DNA from: Sphingobacteriaceae bacterium
GTDB lineage: Bacteria > Bacteroidota > Bacteroidia > Sphingobacteriales > Sphingobacteriaceae
Length of the DNA: 64,000 nt
Assembly (NCBI GenBank): GCA_017745075.1
Contig: JAGIAD010000008.1
Coordinates: 180,433 to 244,432 of the forward strand
Direction: 5' to 3'
Shown here: one piece after another, positions 51,521 to 59,070 of the stretch
Numbering within the stretch: the stretch's first letter is position 1
How the letters are laid out: the number at the start of each line of letters is the position of its first letter
Notes under the pieces: model-generated
The model's input: the letters and a program-made list of their open reading frames with translations, nothing else
What the model was told of the DNA's origin: nothing
Database searches by the model: none
Made by a program: the position numbers and the translations under genes

Positions 51521-52054
51521 TTAAGGGTTTAATTTATGTCCTACCGGATCAATGATAGTTTCTGTTGTTATGCAGCCTGTGAGGTTATGTAAAGGGCAAA
51601 TTAGTACTCCATTCTGCTCTCGCATTGTAACTCCTAAATGCGGGCACTTTTTACCTTTGCAGCTTTTACCAAGCATGTTACGGTACCAGTTCCAGTATTG
51701 TTTGCCATTTCCATACTGGTTGTGCGGTAGCGGCGGATCTATACCGGTATTAACTCGCATGCATTTACGTTTCCTGTATTCAATGGTTAACGATTCAACA
51801 AATTCTGTTTTCGACACAACTCGATTCGTTCTACCCCAAAAATCTATAAAATATGGGTGATCAATTACACTACCGAATCGGCCATCAACATGGTAATGAT
51901 CATCTACGAAACCAAACTGCTTGTCATTATGAAGCAATGGATTTACGGCAACACTCTCCTTATCACCATTTTTGTAAACAAGTACCGCAGTTGCAACCAG
52001 GTAAAATTTTCCTACCTCCAGCTGCTCATGTTCGTGAGCTTTAAGTAATGCCAT
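51521..52054 (-). CDS. Rieske-like [2Fe-2S] motif phage protein
   Basis: 177 residues from the ATG at 52054, which lies 1 bp after the ParB-like stop; the frame opens at a TTG at 52111 that is less likely. The C-terminal 'KCPHLGVTMREQNGVLICPLHNLTG' has C-x-H...C-x2-H with a 13-residue spacing, as in Rieske iron-sulfur boxes (usually 15-17). The N-terminal part is beta-rich with 'GFVDDHYHVDGRFGSVIDHPYFIDFWG'. An electron-transfer or hydroxylase partner is the family expectation; a zinc finger is the alternative. Confidence 0.6.
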   Translation of the reverse strand: MALLKAHEHEQLEVGKFYLVATAVLVYKNGDKESVAVNPLLHNDKQFGFVDDHYHVDGRFGSVIDHPYFIDFWGRTNRVVSKTEFVESLTIEYRKRKCMRVNTGIDPPLPHNQYGNGKQYWNWYRNMLGKSCKGKKCPHLGVTMREQNGVLICPLHNLTGCITTETIIDPVGHKLNP

Positions 52055-52055
52055 A

Positions 52056-52766
52056 CTAGGAGTATTTAAATGAAACCTTATTATGAGATCCTTTATTGTA
52101 TATTTCCTCAATCAGGTCAATGTATTGCTTTATCGTAGCGCATTTAACCAGGGATCGTGATTGAGTTTCTAACCTTTTATCCATGATTTCGTGATCATAT
52201 TTGCCGGTTTTGAAAACTTTATAAATTGACAAGATGAAATTGCGATCGTATGCAAAGTCAATGATGTTTCGGAACTTTTTAATAATTTCAGCCAGCTCTA
52301 ATGCTCTGGCCATATTCCCAGTATCAACATAACCTGCTTTTAAAGCATTAATATCTCTGGAACCATCCTCAGATAATAACATTAAAGCAGTTGATGGCGG
52401 CATAGCAGGGTAAAGAGATAGGAATTTACTTAGCTCGTCAAAGCCAGGCGCTTTCTCAATGGTCCAATAATTGATGTAGTCCATGGTACTCCAATTTTTC
52501 TTAACTGAATTTAGGTCGCTCAGGTCTTTTTTACTTACGTTATTATCTATCTGGTAGTACACTGGCACTCCAAGGAGTTCAGCCGCAGCGATCCTGTGCT
52601 GGCCATCTATAACTTCCATGTTTGGGTTTACAATAACCGGGTTTAAGTGTAGAAGGTTATTTTTCGCGATCGACTTAACCAATCGTCCCACATGCAGCTT
52701 GTTTACTTCACGATTGCTTAGTAGATACCTGAAGCTTTCGTAATCCTTTGTGTTTTGTAATTGCAT
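52056..52766 (-). CDS. ParB-like domain protein
   Basis: 236 residues. 'REVNKLHVGRLVKSIAKNNLLHLNPVIVNPNMEVIDGQHRIAAAELLGVPVYYQI' is a ParB/sulfiredoxin-like domain (VIDGQHR core). The C-terminal half is helical. In phages such proteins act in DNA modification, nuclease or gene-regulation roles; no partner ParA is present. Confidence 0.85.
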   Translation of the reverse strand: MQLQNTKDYESFRYLLSNREVNKLHVGRLVKSIAKNNLLHLNPVIVNPNMEVIDGQHRIAAAELLGVPVYYQIDNNVSKKDLSDLNSVKKNWSTMDYINYWTIEKAPGFDELSKFLSLYPAMPPSTALMLLSEDGSRDINALKAGYVDTGNMARALELAEIIKKFRNIIDFAYDRNFILSIYKVFKTGKYDHEIMDKRLETQSRSLVKCATIKQYIDLIEEIYNKGSHNKVSFKYS

Positions 52767-52788
52767 AATTTTAGAATTTAATTATTTG

Positions 52789-54153
52789 TTAGGCTACCGC
52801 AGCCATATCCTGCTGCTTAGAAACTTTACTTTTCACTTTAATGGACTCCATTCTTTTCTTGATCAAAGGAATGCTTGCATTTACTAATTCAACTATCCTA
52901 TCGTGAAAGCTGGTTGCTCTATTTTGCATACCCCTTGACTGGAGTATCTTCATCGTTTTGAGAGATACTTCGACCGTTTCTACAGACGCTCCTTTGATCC
53001 GGGCAGAAAAACAAAGTGAATCTTTTTCTTTATAATATTTATTGGTGAATACGCAATGCTTATGTATATCACCCTCTTCCATAAATTCTCGTACGCTCTC
53101 CAGTACTTTAATAGTCAGATCTCCTTTTGTGAAAACTAACCCAAAAAAATGGCCTTTCTCTTTTTGATAACTTGGCTCTGCCTCCGCAATCTGTTTACGC
53201 ATTTTCTCAGCTTCTTTTAGCTTTTGGAATTGCCTTTTTTTAGCAACCAATTTATTGTGTGCATCGTGAAGATTTTTAGGGCAGACATATTTAGAACTGC
53301 GAAGATCTTTATTGAAAAAAGAAAGTAGCTCAATGTAATCTAACCACACGCCGGCATCTTTAACAAAATATTTTTGCCTAATACATATTTTAATCGAATT
53401 CCAATACCGATCTATAAGATGGCTTTTACTATTGAGTCTCTCAGATAGAAGTTTGTATTGCTTGCTCTTTAAAAGAGTTTCAACCTTTGAATCTGTCAGC
53501 AGTTTGGTAAATAATGAATAAGGGTAAATATTTTTCAGTTTTGTTTTAAAACCGTTCCGTTTATATACTGGCAGGCATTTTACTTTTGGATAAGTATAAT
53601 CTGCGTAAATGTTATATTTATCAACACGGTATCCGATATTTGCACTAACGTTTCCAGGTCGAATCTCAAGATCACCGGTAAATCCGCCATTATATCCGAA
53701 CGGAGCCATTCTGGCAACAATAGTTGTTTTTCCGTTTGGAACGAACCAATGCTGAACAACTTCCCATAAATACTGGTGAACCGGTTGCCCAGCCTTATGA
53801 TAAGAATTGAGTTCGAAAAATCTAGTAATCTGAAAACCGTCTACGACATCAATTAATGCTATGATGATATGTCTTTGCTCGAGCTTTTTCTTATTCCTGG
53901 AATCCTGGATCTCGAGCTTTACCCCACAGTTAGGGCAATCGCAAGTAGTATGTAGCCTCGATATTAATGTTTTATTGACTGGTGGACCAACCCAAACATG
54001 CCCACAATCTAAACACGATAAAGCTTTCTTTGTACGGAAGGCAACGTGCTTCAAACAGTTTTTAAACGCCCAATTTTTTTGATCAATTGATAAATCTGGT
54101 AAGGCTTGACTCAATGCTAAGACTTGTACCTGCAGTTTAGTTCTTGGTCTCAT
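52789..54153 (-). CDS. PcfJ-like protein
   Basis: 454 residues. N-terminal zinc ribbon ('CLDCGHVWVGPP...CDCPNCGVKLEI'). The C-terminal PcfJ region is 'VRSVREFMEEGDIHKHCVFTNKYYKEKDSLCFSARIKGASVETVEVSLKTMKILQSRGMQNR' (approximate family consensus). PcfJ is known from conjugative plasmid pCF10 and from many Bacteroidetes phages; its function is unknown. The next gene is its usual partner PcfK. Confidence 0.82.
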   Translation of the reverse strand: MRPRTKLQVQVLALSQALPDLSIDQKNWAFKNCLKHVAFRTKKALSCLDCGHVWVGPPVNKTLISRLHTTCDCPNCGVKLEIQDSRNKKKLEQRHIIIALIDVVDGFQITRFFELNSYHKAGQPVHQYLWEVVQHWFVPNGKTTIVARMAPFGYNGGFTGDLEIRPGNVSANIGYRVDKYNIYADYTYPKVKCLPVYKRNGFKTKLKNIYPYSLFTKLLTDSKVETLLKSKQYKLLSERLNSKSHLIDRYWNSIKICIRQKYFVKDAGVWLDYIELLSFFNKDLRSSKYVCPKNLHDAHNKLVAKKRQFQKLKEAEKMRKQIAEAEPSYQKEKGHFFGLVFTKGDLTIKVLESVREFMEEGDIHKHCVFTNKYYKEKDSLCFSARIKGASVETVEVSLKTMKILQSRGMQNRATSFHDRIVELVNASIPLIKKRMESIKVKSKVSKQQDMAAVA

Positions 54154-54159
54154 AACTAA

Positions 54160-54528
54160 TTAAAATAAACCTAATTGTGAAACTGGCGCTTTGGGTTTTT
54201 CGGCTTTCGCGACTTTCTTTTTCTCAGGAGTTTGACCAGCCTTAGGGTTTGGATCAGCAGCTATATGATGATTCACTACTACCTTGCCATTTACCTTCGC
54301 AACATCTTTAATGATATCCTCATCGAAATAATGAATCGCCATAGCAAAAATCTCTTCATCTGCAAAACCATTAAAACCGGATTTTTTTACTTCACTAAAA
54401 ATGTAATTTATACAGCCATCGATGCTTTTATGTGGCTTTTTTAATGTTTCAGCAAATAGCGCATCCGCAGCAGCTATTTTCTTTAAATGAGCATCAATAA
54501 TACCCTTAAATGAATCTGTAGCTTTCAT
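54160..54528 (-). CDS. PcfK-like protein
   Basis: 122 residues. 'SIDGCINYIFSEVKKSGFNGFADEEIFAMAIHYFDEDII' matches the PcfK-like family ('DEE-F-xAxHYFDED'). Pro/Lys-rich C-terminus ending 'PVSQLGLF'. It lies 6 bp upstream of the PcfJ-like gene, the typical pair. Function unknown. Confidence 0.82.
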   Translation of the reverse strand: MKATDSFKGIIDAHLKKIAAADALFAETLKKPHKSIDGCINYIFSEVKKSGFNGFADEEIFAMAIHYFDEDIIKDVAKVNGKVVVNHHIAADPNPKAGQTPEKKKVAKAEKPKAPVSQLGLF

Positions 54529-54545
54529 TTTGGTTGATTTTACCC

Positions 54546-54584
54546 TCCGGTGGCGTAGACTAAAAACCGCTGTATCCGGAGGGT
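54546..54584. other. Hairpin in the leader of the PcfK-like gene
   Basis: ACCCTCCGG at about 54544 is mirrored by CCGGAGGGT near 54576. On the transcribed (minus) strand the 3' arm GGAGGGT resembles a Shine-Dalgarno sequence about 15 nt before the PcfK ATG, so the hairpin could hide or present it. It could also be a terminator-like separator. Confidence 0.45.
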
Positions 54585-54611
54585 TTAGTTATGGCAATAT
54601 TGCCGGTATTG

Positions 54612-55172
54612 TTAATTAAAGTCGTAGGTAGAGAATTCAGATCGCAACAGTGATAGCAACTGATCATACGGTCTATTTAACGGCACCTTCTCGTTGATTT
54701 CATAGAATTTTTGAATCATGGCAAGTTTGCCTCTTCTAAAATAATCTGCCTCAATTTCGGTAGCCTGGTTATCATAAATCTTAAGCTCTTCCATGTCTTC
54801 GACGCTCACCTTGTACTTAGAAAAAATTACGGTCTCAAACGCTAACTCGATCGGCTTGTATACTTCGGCGATTATGTTTTTTAAAGGCTTAGGGATATCC
54901 TTTAAATAAGCCTCCGCAGCATCATGCAATAATGCTAATGGTTTAAGCCGGGCAGGAGCGAGGTACCACACCAGCAGGGTATGCTGGGCAACAGAATAAT
55001 GATCAACTAATTGCCCGGCAAATCGCGCTTCGTTTGATAAACCTTTTGCGATATCTACCAAACTAATCTGATCAGGTTTAGGGTTTAGGTAGCTTACTTG
55101 CTTTCCTGTAAAAGTTTCCATGTAACCGGTATTGGTTTCATGTACTGGATGGTTGAATGTTGTTGTGTTCAT
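54612..55172 (-). CDS. HD-domain phosphohydrolase (YfbR-like)
   Basis: 186 residues. 'DIAKGLSNEARFAGQLVDHYSVAQHTLLVW' and 'LALLHDAAEAYLKDIPKPLKNII' carry the H...HD...D metal ligands. This family contains 5'-nucleotidases and phage hydrolases that act on dNMPs. It may adjust nucleotide pools during replication. Confidence 0.85.
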   Translation of the reverse strand: MNTTTFNHPVHETNTGYMETFTGKQVSYLNPKPDQISLVDIAKGLSNEARFAGQLVDHYSVAQHTLLVWYLAPARLKPLALLHDAAEAYLKDIPKPLKNIIAEVYKPIELAFETVIFSKYKVSVEDMEELKIYDNQATEIEADYFRRGKLAMIQKFYEINEKVPLNRPYDQLLSLLRSEFSTYDFN

Positions 55173-55175
55173 TGC

Positions 55176-55565
55176 TTAAAAAAGTATGGTTTGTGAAGTA
55201 TTTATGGGTGGTTTTTTGCCTCTAAGGCGTTGATGCAGAGCTTCAATGTTGGTAAATTGGTTTGACATTCGATTTAGCTCCTGGTCCAAAAAACTATTTA
55301 GCTCCTTAGTATCCTTACTCAGCCAATAACCGCAGTGCACATTGCTAAGAATAAAATATGGCTTTATAAGGTCATTGTTCCTGATGTGGCCAAGTATCCT
55401 TCTAAGAGACTGAGGGCTGATATTTTCAACACCTGAAGCTTTAAGGTGAAAAATAAGATCCTCCGTCTTAACGGCGTTACTTTTATCTTTATACCTCTCT
55501 TTAAAAACCTGCATCAAAGTTTGAGCGGTACTTAAATCATTTGGGTGTAGTTGGTGGTTTTCCAT
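55176..55565 (-). CDS. Winged-helix-like phage protein
   Basis: 129 residues. 'LKASGVENISPQSLRRILGHIRNNDLIKPYFILSNVHCGYWLSKDTKELNSFLDQELNRM' resembles winged-helix DNA-binding domains common in Bacteroidetes phage early regions. Likely DNA-binding; target unknown. Confidence 0.65.
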   Translation of the reverse strand: MENHQLHPNDLSTAQTLMQVFKERYKDKSNAVKTEDLIFHLKASGVENISPQSLRRILGHIRNNDLIKPYFILSNVHCGYWLSKDTKELNSFLDQELNRMSNQFTNIEALHQRLRGKKPPINTSQTILF

Positions 55566-55588
55566 TTCAATCGGTGCAATTTTTGAAA

Positions 55589-55771
55589 CTATTTTGCTGC
55601 AAAAAATATTATCGCAGTGGCTACTCCTACTATACAGGCTACAACATTAAATGCCAAGATTATACTGATAACCTCTTTCAGAAAATTGTTTTCTTTTAAT
55701 AACCCAGCAACATCAGAATGAACATAGTCATGGTTTTGGATTAAGTTAGGATTGTTGTAAGTAGATTTCAT
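55589..55771 (-). CDS. Small membrane protein
   Basis: 60 residues; one C-terminal transmembrane helix ('VISIILAFNVVACIVGVATAIIFF'). The N-terminal 'NNPNLIQNHDYVHSDVAGLLKENNFLKE' is soluble. No family recognised. Confidence 0.55.
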   Translation of the reverse strand: MKSTYNNPNLIQNHDYVHSDVAGLLKENNFLKEVISIILAFNVVACIVGVATAIIFFAAK

Positions 55772-56048
55772 ATTATTTTACTTATGTAACCTGGTCTTTA
55801 GGCGTGGGGGTGTAATCTTTCAGACACCGCCCACTATCTAAATTAACCTCTCACCCAGAAAAGCCGTACATCTCTGCACAGCTCTCGGGATCTTTGTCCG
55901 TCCATTGGTCTGAAGCATGCTGAGCATCCGCGCAGCGACAAGGATATTCTAAATTAACGCTCTCAAAACCCATAGGGTTCAGCAATAGAGTTTCTCACAC
56001 CCTACTACCACCTTATGCCCGCTAATTGAAACTAGCGGGCTGTTTTTT
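55772..56048. other. 277-bp noncoding early-region segment with structured repeats
   Basis: No ORF. A GTGGGGGTGT/ACACCGCCCAC hairpin at about 55805-55833. A direct repeat TCTAAATTAAC at 55837-55847 and 55948-55958. Near the right end GCCCGCTA/TAGCGGGC (56017-56040) is followed by TGTTTTTT on the + strand, resembling a terminator in antisense to the flanking genes. Together these suggest a noncoding RNA, perhaps on the + strand, but neither its start nor identity is known. Confidence 0.45.
56017..56046 (+). terminator. Intrinsic terminator-like hairpin on the + strand
   Basis: 8-bp stem GCCCGCTA/TAGCGGGC with loop ATTGAAAC, followed by TGTTTTTT. No + strand coding gene lies upstream within the prophage, so it would end an antisense or small RNA. 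It is related to the hairpin at 56427-56450. Confidence 0.6.
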
Positions 56049-56414
56049 CTAATAAGGGGGCCATTGTGAGCATCGGCAAGGACCTGAACCGCTCGGTAAA
56101 TCGCCGGGTATAGGTTGATATCCTGTGCAACCTGGTTGATGACCAGGCAATACAGGATGACAAACCGAATATTGTCCGCAGTAACAAGCTCCAGTATTAT
56201 GAGGATAAGTGTTTGCCCCTCCAGGATAACCGCCTATACCTCCACCACCGCCTCCCGGGTTTTCCAAGGCCAATACATTTGGCTTCAGATCAACATGGCT
56301 CAACTCTTTTTTAACTTCAGTTGCAGGTTTCGAATCCGCAACATCATTTGTTTTTTTACACGCAACTCCTAGAGTAAGTGTAAGAGCGATTAACGCTAAA
56401 TATAAATTTCTCAT
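56049..56414 (-). CDS. Gly/Pro/Cys-rich lipoprotein encoded by the prophage
   Basis: 121 residues. Lipoprotein signal with GVAC (Cys19). After a short charged linker comes a Gly-rich tract ('ENPGGGGGGIGGYPGGANTY') and a C-terminal Cys/Pro/Gly-rich tail with at least five cysteines. Predicted to be anchored in the outer or inner membrane facing the periplasm or surface. Encoded in the early operon, it may change the lysogen's surface (e.g. block superinfection), but this is inference. Confidence 0.7.
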   Translation of the reverse strand: MRNLYLALIALTLTLGVACKKTNDVADSKPATEVKKELSHVDLKPNVLALENPGGGGGGIGGYPGGANTYPHNTGACYCGQYSVCHPVLPGHQPGCTGYQPIPGDLPSGSGPCRCSQWPPY

Positions 56415-56426
56415 GTACCTCCTAAT

Positions 56427-56450
56427 CCCCGCTTATCGAAACAAGCGGGG
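56427..56450. other. Hairpin in the leader of the Gly-rich lipoprotein gene
   Basis: CCCCGCTT/AAGCGGGG with loop ATCGAAAC, just upstream of the AGGAGG ribosome-binding site of the lipoprotein gene. It differs from the 56017-56040 hairpin by a compensatory A-T to T-A pair and keeps the GAAAC loop, which supports a real structure. Confidence 0.55.
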
Positions 56451-56457
56451 CGTTTGG

Positions 56458-56766
56458 CTATTCTTTTTTCTTTACCTTAAACTCAATACTGGATCTCAAG
56501 TAAACTATGTGGCGTGATTTAAGGTCACCATATACTTTTCGCCATCCTCCTCGGTAGTATAAATAGCATTTATCCTTAGATAACGGGTATTCTTTACCTC
56601 TAATAATCGCCACCATTTTAGACAGCTCTTTCTCAGACAAGCCTTTATCGCCTAAATTCTTGCGGTTGTGGTAGTTCTTGCGGATATCATCAAGTAACGC
56701 TAATACCTCTTTGTTTTCAAAGCCTGACTTTTCGATCAAGGCAATAATTTTTTTCTTTAATTTCAT
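56458..56766 (-). CDS. Hypothetical phage protein
   Basis: 102 residues, basic ('MKLKKKIIALIEKSGFENKEVLALLDDIRKNYHNRKNLGDKGLSEKELSKMVAIIRGKEYPLSKDKCYLYYRGGWRKVYGDLKSRHIVYLRSS'). No family recognised. A hairpin (GCCCGA/TCGGGC, 56797-56821) lies in its leader. Confidence 0.6.
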   Translation of the reverse strand: MKLKKKIIALIEKSGFENKEVLALLDDIRKNYHNRKNLGDKGLSEKELSKMVAIIRGKEYPLSKDKCYLYYRGGWRKVYGDLKSRHIVYLRSSIEFKVKKKE

Positions 56767-56796
56767 TGAGATTAATTTTGTTTTCTATTGCCTTAT

Positions 56797-56821
56797 GCCC
56801 GAACCTTGGTAGGTGTCGGGC
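56797..56821. other. Hairpin sharing an 11-bp flank with 56011-56021
   Basis: GCCCGA pairs with TCGGGC. CCTTATGCCCG at 56791-56801 is identical to 56011-56021, so the same flank precedes two different stems. Possibly a repeated regulatory RNA element in the early operon. Confidence 0.45.
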
Positions 56822-56824
56822 GCT

Positions 56825-56980
56825 TTACTTATCACTTTCAGCAGTGAGAAGCAGCACTAATTCTTTTAAAGTTCTTGTTGTTTCATCCATTGCTGCAGCA
56901 AGATTCTTTAAGGCTGCCGAGCACTCTGATATTTTATTAAGCATCAGCTGCTCTGTTGTGTAGTAATCACCTTCGTTCAT
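56825..56980 (-). CDS. 51-residue helical phage protein
   Basis: Frame 'MNEGDYYTTEQLMLNKISE...' continuing as a regular heptad-like helix. It overlaps the preceding gene by 14 bp, consistent with operon packing. Probably a small coiled-coil protein. Function unknown. Confidence 0.6.
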   Translation of the reverse strand: MNEGDYYTTEQLMLNKISECSAALKNLAAAMDETTRTLKELVLLLTAESDK

Positions 56981-57179
56981 TCTCCAGCTGCTTTAAGTAC
57001 ATTTTCTTATCTTCCAGACTCTTGAGCTCTGGAGCGTATTTTTTCAACGCTTTCTGCCTGTCCAAATGTTTAACTACCGCGAGCATATCTGTAGCCTCCT
57101 GCAGCAGCAGCTGCTTAGAAGTAAGTTTTTTAGGCTTAACGACTTGTAGAGATGTGGCTATATATGCAACCTTTAGCAT
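56967..57179 (-). CDS. Small helical phage protein
   Basis: 70 residues, basic and helical ('KKLTSKQLLLQEATDMLAVVKHLDRQKALKKYAPELKSLEDKKMYLKQLENERR'). It starts directly after the LuxR-type gene and overlaps the next by 14 bp. Function unknown. Confidence 0.6.
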   Translation of the reverse strand: MLKVAYIATSLQVVKPKKLTSKQLLLQEATDMLAVVKHLDRQKALKKYAPELKSLEDKKMYLKQLENERR

Positions 57180-57776
57180 TTATCTTAATTCTACTTTTAC
57201 CAATCCAAGCATATAAGCAAGCCCAACCATTGCTGGTTTGCGCTCTATACCGCTCTTTCTGCAAATACTGTCTTTTTGATGGCGAACAGTGTGCTGGCTT
57301 ATATTATATTTATCGGCAATTTCTTTATCCAGCAAGCCATTGCCCACCTCTGTTAGCGTTCGTACTTCATGTATAGTTAGATTACCATATTTTAGCTGAA
57401 TAGAGCCGCACAACTTACCTTGGCTCTTGCAGGTTTCTCGCCTCCCGCAAGAAACGTGTTCCGGTGCCTGTAATTTACCATCAATGATATCCGGGGAACC
57501 ATCGAATGCCCCATATCTGCAAGCTAAATATTGAATGGTCTGTGATCTTTCATCAAGTAAACCCCAATTGTCGATAAGCTCGGCCACCGCAGCTGGATTT
57601 GCCTCCATATCTTCGCGGATAATCGTTTTAATTTCTTCCGGAAAATTATCAAAGGTGTGGTGCGCCTTTTGATATGATAACCATAACTCACCCTCGTCAA
57701 TATAAAACTCGCCAGTTAGTTTGGTATATCCACCAGGCAAGCGATTTCCATTATTTACTAAATGCATTTCACTCAT
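57180..57776 (-). CDS. Early regulator with LuxR-type HTH and Cys cluster
   Basis: 198 residues. The C-terminal 'LTIHEVRTLTEVGNGLLDKEIADKYNISQHTVRHQKDSICRKSGIERKPAMVGLAYMLGLV' is a LuxR/GerE helix-turn-helix. The middle carries 'CGRRETCKSQGKLC' (Cys-rich, maybe metal-binding). It is the second gene of the leftward early operon, overlapping the first by ATGA, so it may activate later genes. Confidence 0.8.
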   Translation of the reverse strand: MSEMHLVNNGNRLPGGYTKLTGEFYIDEGELWLSYQKAHHTFDNFPEEIKTIIREDMEANPAAVAELIDNWGLLDERSQTIQYLACRYGAFDGSPDIIDGKLQAPEHVSCGRRETCKSQGKLCGSIQLKYGNLTIHEVRTLTEVGNGLLDKEIADKYNISQHTVRHQKDSICRKSGIERKPAMVGLAYMLGLVKVELR

Positions 57777-58000
57777 GATGCAAGTTCTTTTATCTCGTTG
57801 GCTATAGACAAAACCTCACCCTTGAACTCCTTTGCAACTAACACCGCAGCGTTCAAGATATCAACTCTTTTTGTTGAAGCATCCTTTAACGCATCAGCAA
57901 TTGCTTTTGCAGAAGTTCGGTGCAACTTGGCCTTGATCCTTTTATTACCATCGTATGGTAAGCTCTCTCTTAGTTCTGTTAATTGTTGTTCTGTAAACAT
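57773..58000 (-). CDS. First gene of the leftward early operon (small helical protein)
   Basis: 75 residues ('MFTEQQLTELRESLPYDGNKRIKAKLHRTSAKAIADALKDASTKRVDILNAAVLVAKEFKGEVLSIANEIKELAS'). Helical and charged; possibly Cro-like in position, opposite the repressor, but no clear HTH match. Overlaps the LuxR-type gene by ATGA. Confidence 0.6.
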   Translation of the reverse strand: MFTEQQLTELRESLPYDGNKRIKAKLHRTSAKAIADALKDASTKRVDILNAAVLVAKEFKGEVLSIANEIKELAS

Positions 58001-58017
58001 GGCACTTAAATGCTATT

Positions 58018-58185
58018 GTGAAATCGTTTGTATATTTATTTCTTTGTAGTGAAATATTATAGTACAAATATTATAAAAACGTTATGATGATGCAAAACAA
58101 TTTCACTAAAATGTGCAATATATTTCATAATATACTGATACTTAGTGAAATAAAATTGTAGTTAATTTGTACTATGTCATTTCAC
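58018..58185. promoter_or_regulatory. Repressor operator region with five GTGAAAT half-sites
   Basis: TAGTGAAAT occurs exactly at 58047-58055 (+), 58100-58108 (-) and 58143-58151 (+). Shorter GTGAAAT copies lie at 58018-58024 (+) and 58179-58185 (-), the last overlapping the repressor start. The sites fill the divergent space between the early operon and the repressor, as for CI-type switches. Confidence 0.65.
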
Positions 58186-58545
58186 ATTGGTAAAACCATA
58201 AAAAAAGAGATCAAAACAAAAGGCTGGTCAATTAAAAGATTCGCTGAGGAGGCGAATATGACTTATCGAAATGCATTGTATCTTTTCGATAGAACCGATA
58301 TAAGCATTGATCAACTTAAACAGATCAGTAAAGTTTTAGGTTTTGATTTCGTAGGATTATATAATAATAAAGACAGTACACCGGTAACGCCGCCTGAAGA
58401 ACCACAGACAGAAGCGAAAAAAGGTGGAAACATACCTACACTGACATATAGTTTCGGTATTCCGCTGGAAGCCTATGGTAATATTAAAGATTTTATGGAG
58501 GAGTTAAATGCTCTTGCAAATAAACATGGATTACATATACTCTAA
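58174..58545 (+). CDS. XRE/CI-like phage repressor
   Basis: 123 residues. The HTH is 'IGKTIKKEIKTKGWSIKRFAEEANMTYRNALYLFDRTDISIDQLKQISKVLGFDF'. A disordered Pro/Glu linker and a short C-terminal helix follow; there is no peptidase domain. It is divergent from the leftward early operon across the GTGAAAT repeats and is the likely keeper of lysogeny. Its 3' end overlaps the next frame. Confidence 0.82.
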   Translation: MSFHIGKTIKKEIKTKGWSIKRFAEEANMTYRNALYLFDRTDISIDQLKQISKVLGFDFVGLYNNKDSTPVTPPEEPQTEAKKGGNIPTLTYSFGIPLEAYGNIKDFMEELNALANKHGLHIL

Positions 58546-58546
58546 A

Positions 58547-58948
58547 ATGTTAACAAACAAAAAATTATTAAGAGGAAAGCAACTACCAGCATTATTGTTG
58601 GTTTTGGGCATTCTTTTTCTGTCGATAGTTTATTGTTACAAAGGCTACGAAAGAAGAAAAAATCCAATAGTTGCTGTTAAATACTTGTACGGATCATTAA
58701 TTTTTAAAACAAATGATCCTGATGTTGATAGCCTGTTAACGGTAATTGCAGAAAGGTACAAAATATCGAGAGATAGTGTCGCAGTAAACATTTTGGAAAT
58801 ATATGAAAGTCAAGGAAACATAATGGCATATGATAAGCAAAAAACTATAATTATAGACCTGCTTACAACAAAACTAAATACCTCAGAAAAAGTTAGCCTG
58901 AGCGATGCTTTCCTACACTATCAAAAGATATCAAATTACAGAGATTAG
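58547..58948 (+). CDS. Membrane protein of the repressor operon
   Basis: 133 residues from the ATG at 58547, 2 bp after the repressor stop; the frame is open from 58508 but overlaps the repressor gene. One transmembrane helix ('LPALLLVLGILFLSIVYCYKGYERRK') and a soluble C-terminal part of about 100 residues. Expressed with the repressor in the lysogen, so a candidate for immunity or exclusion; this is inference. Confidence 0.65.
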   Translation: MLTNKKLLRGKQLPALLLVLGILFLSIVYCYKGYERRKNPIVAVKYLYGSLIFKTNDPDVDSLLTVIAERYKISRDSVAVNILEIYESQGNIMAYDKQKTIIIDLLTTKLNTSEKVSLSDAFLHYQKISNYRD

Positions 58949-59070
58949 GAATTTAAAAAGATAGAAAATAATAAAAGGTGAACGGTCTGGCTAACTGAAT
59001 AAAGAAAACATATTGTAAAAAATTCAGTGCCTTTACCACGGCGCTGGTAGATAAATAATTTATAAAGATA

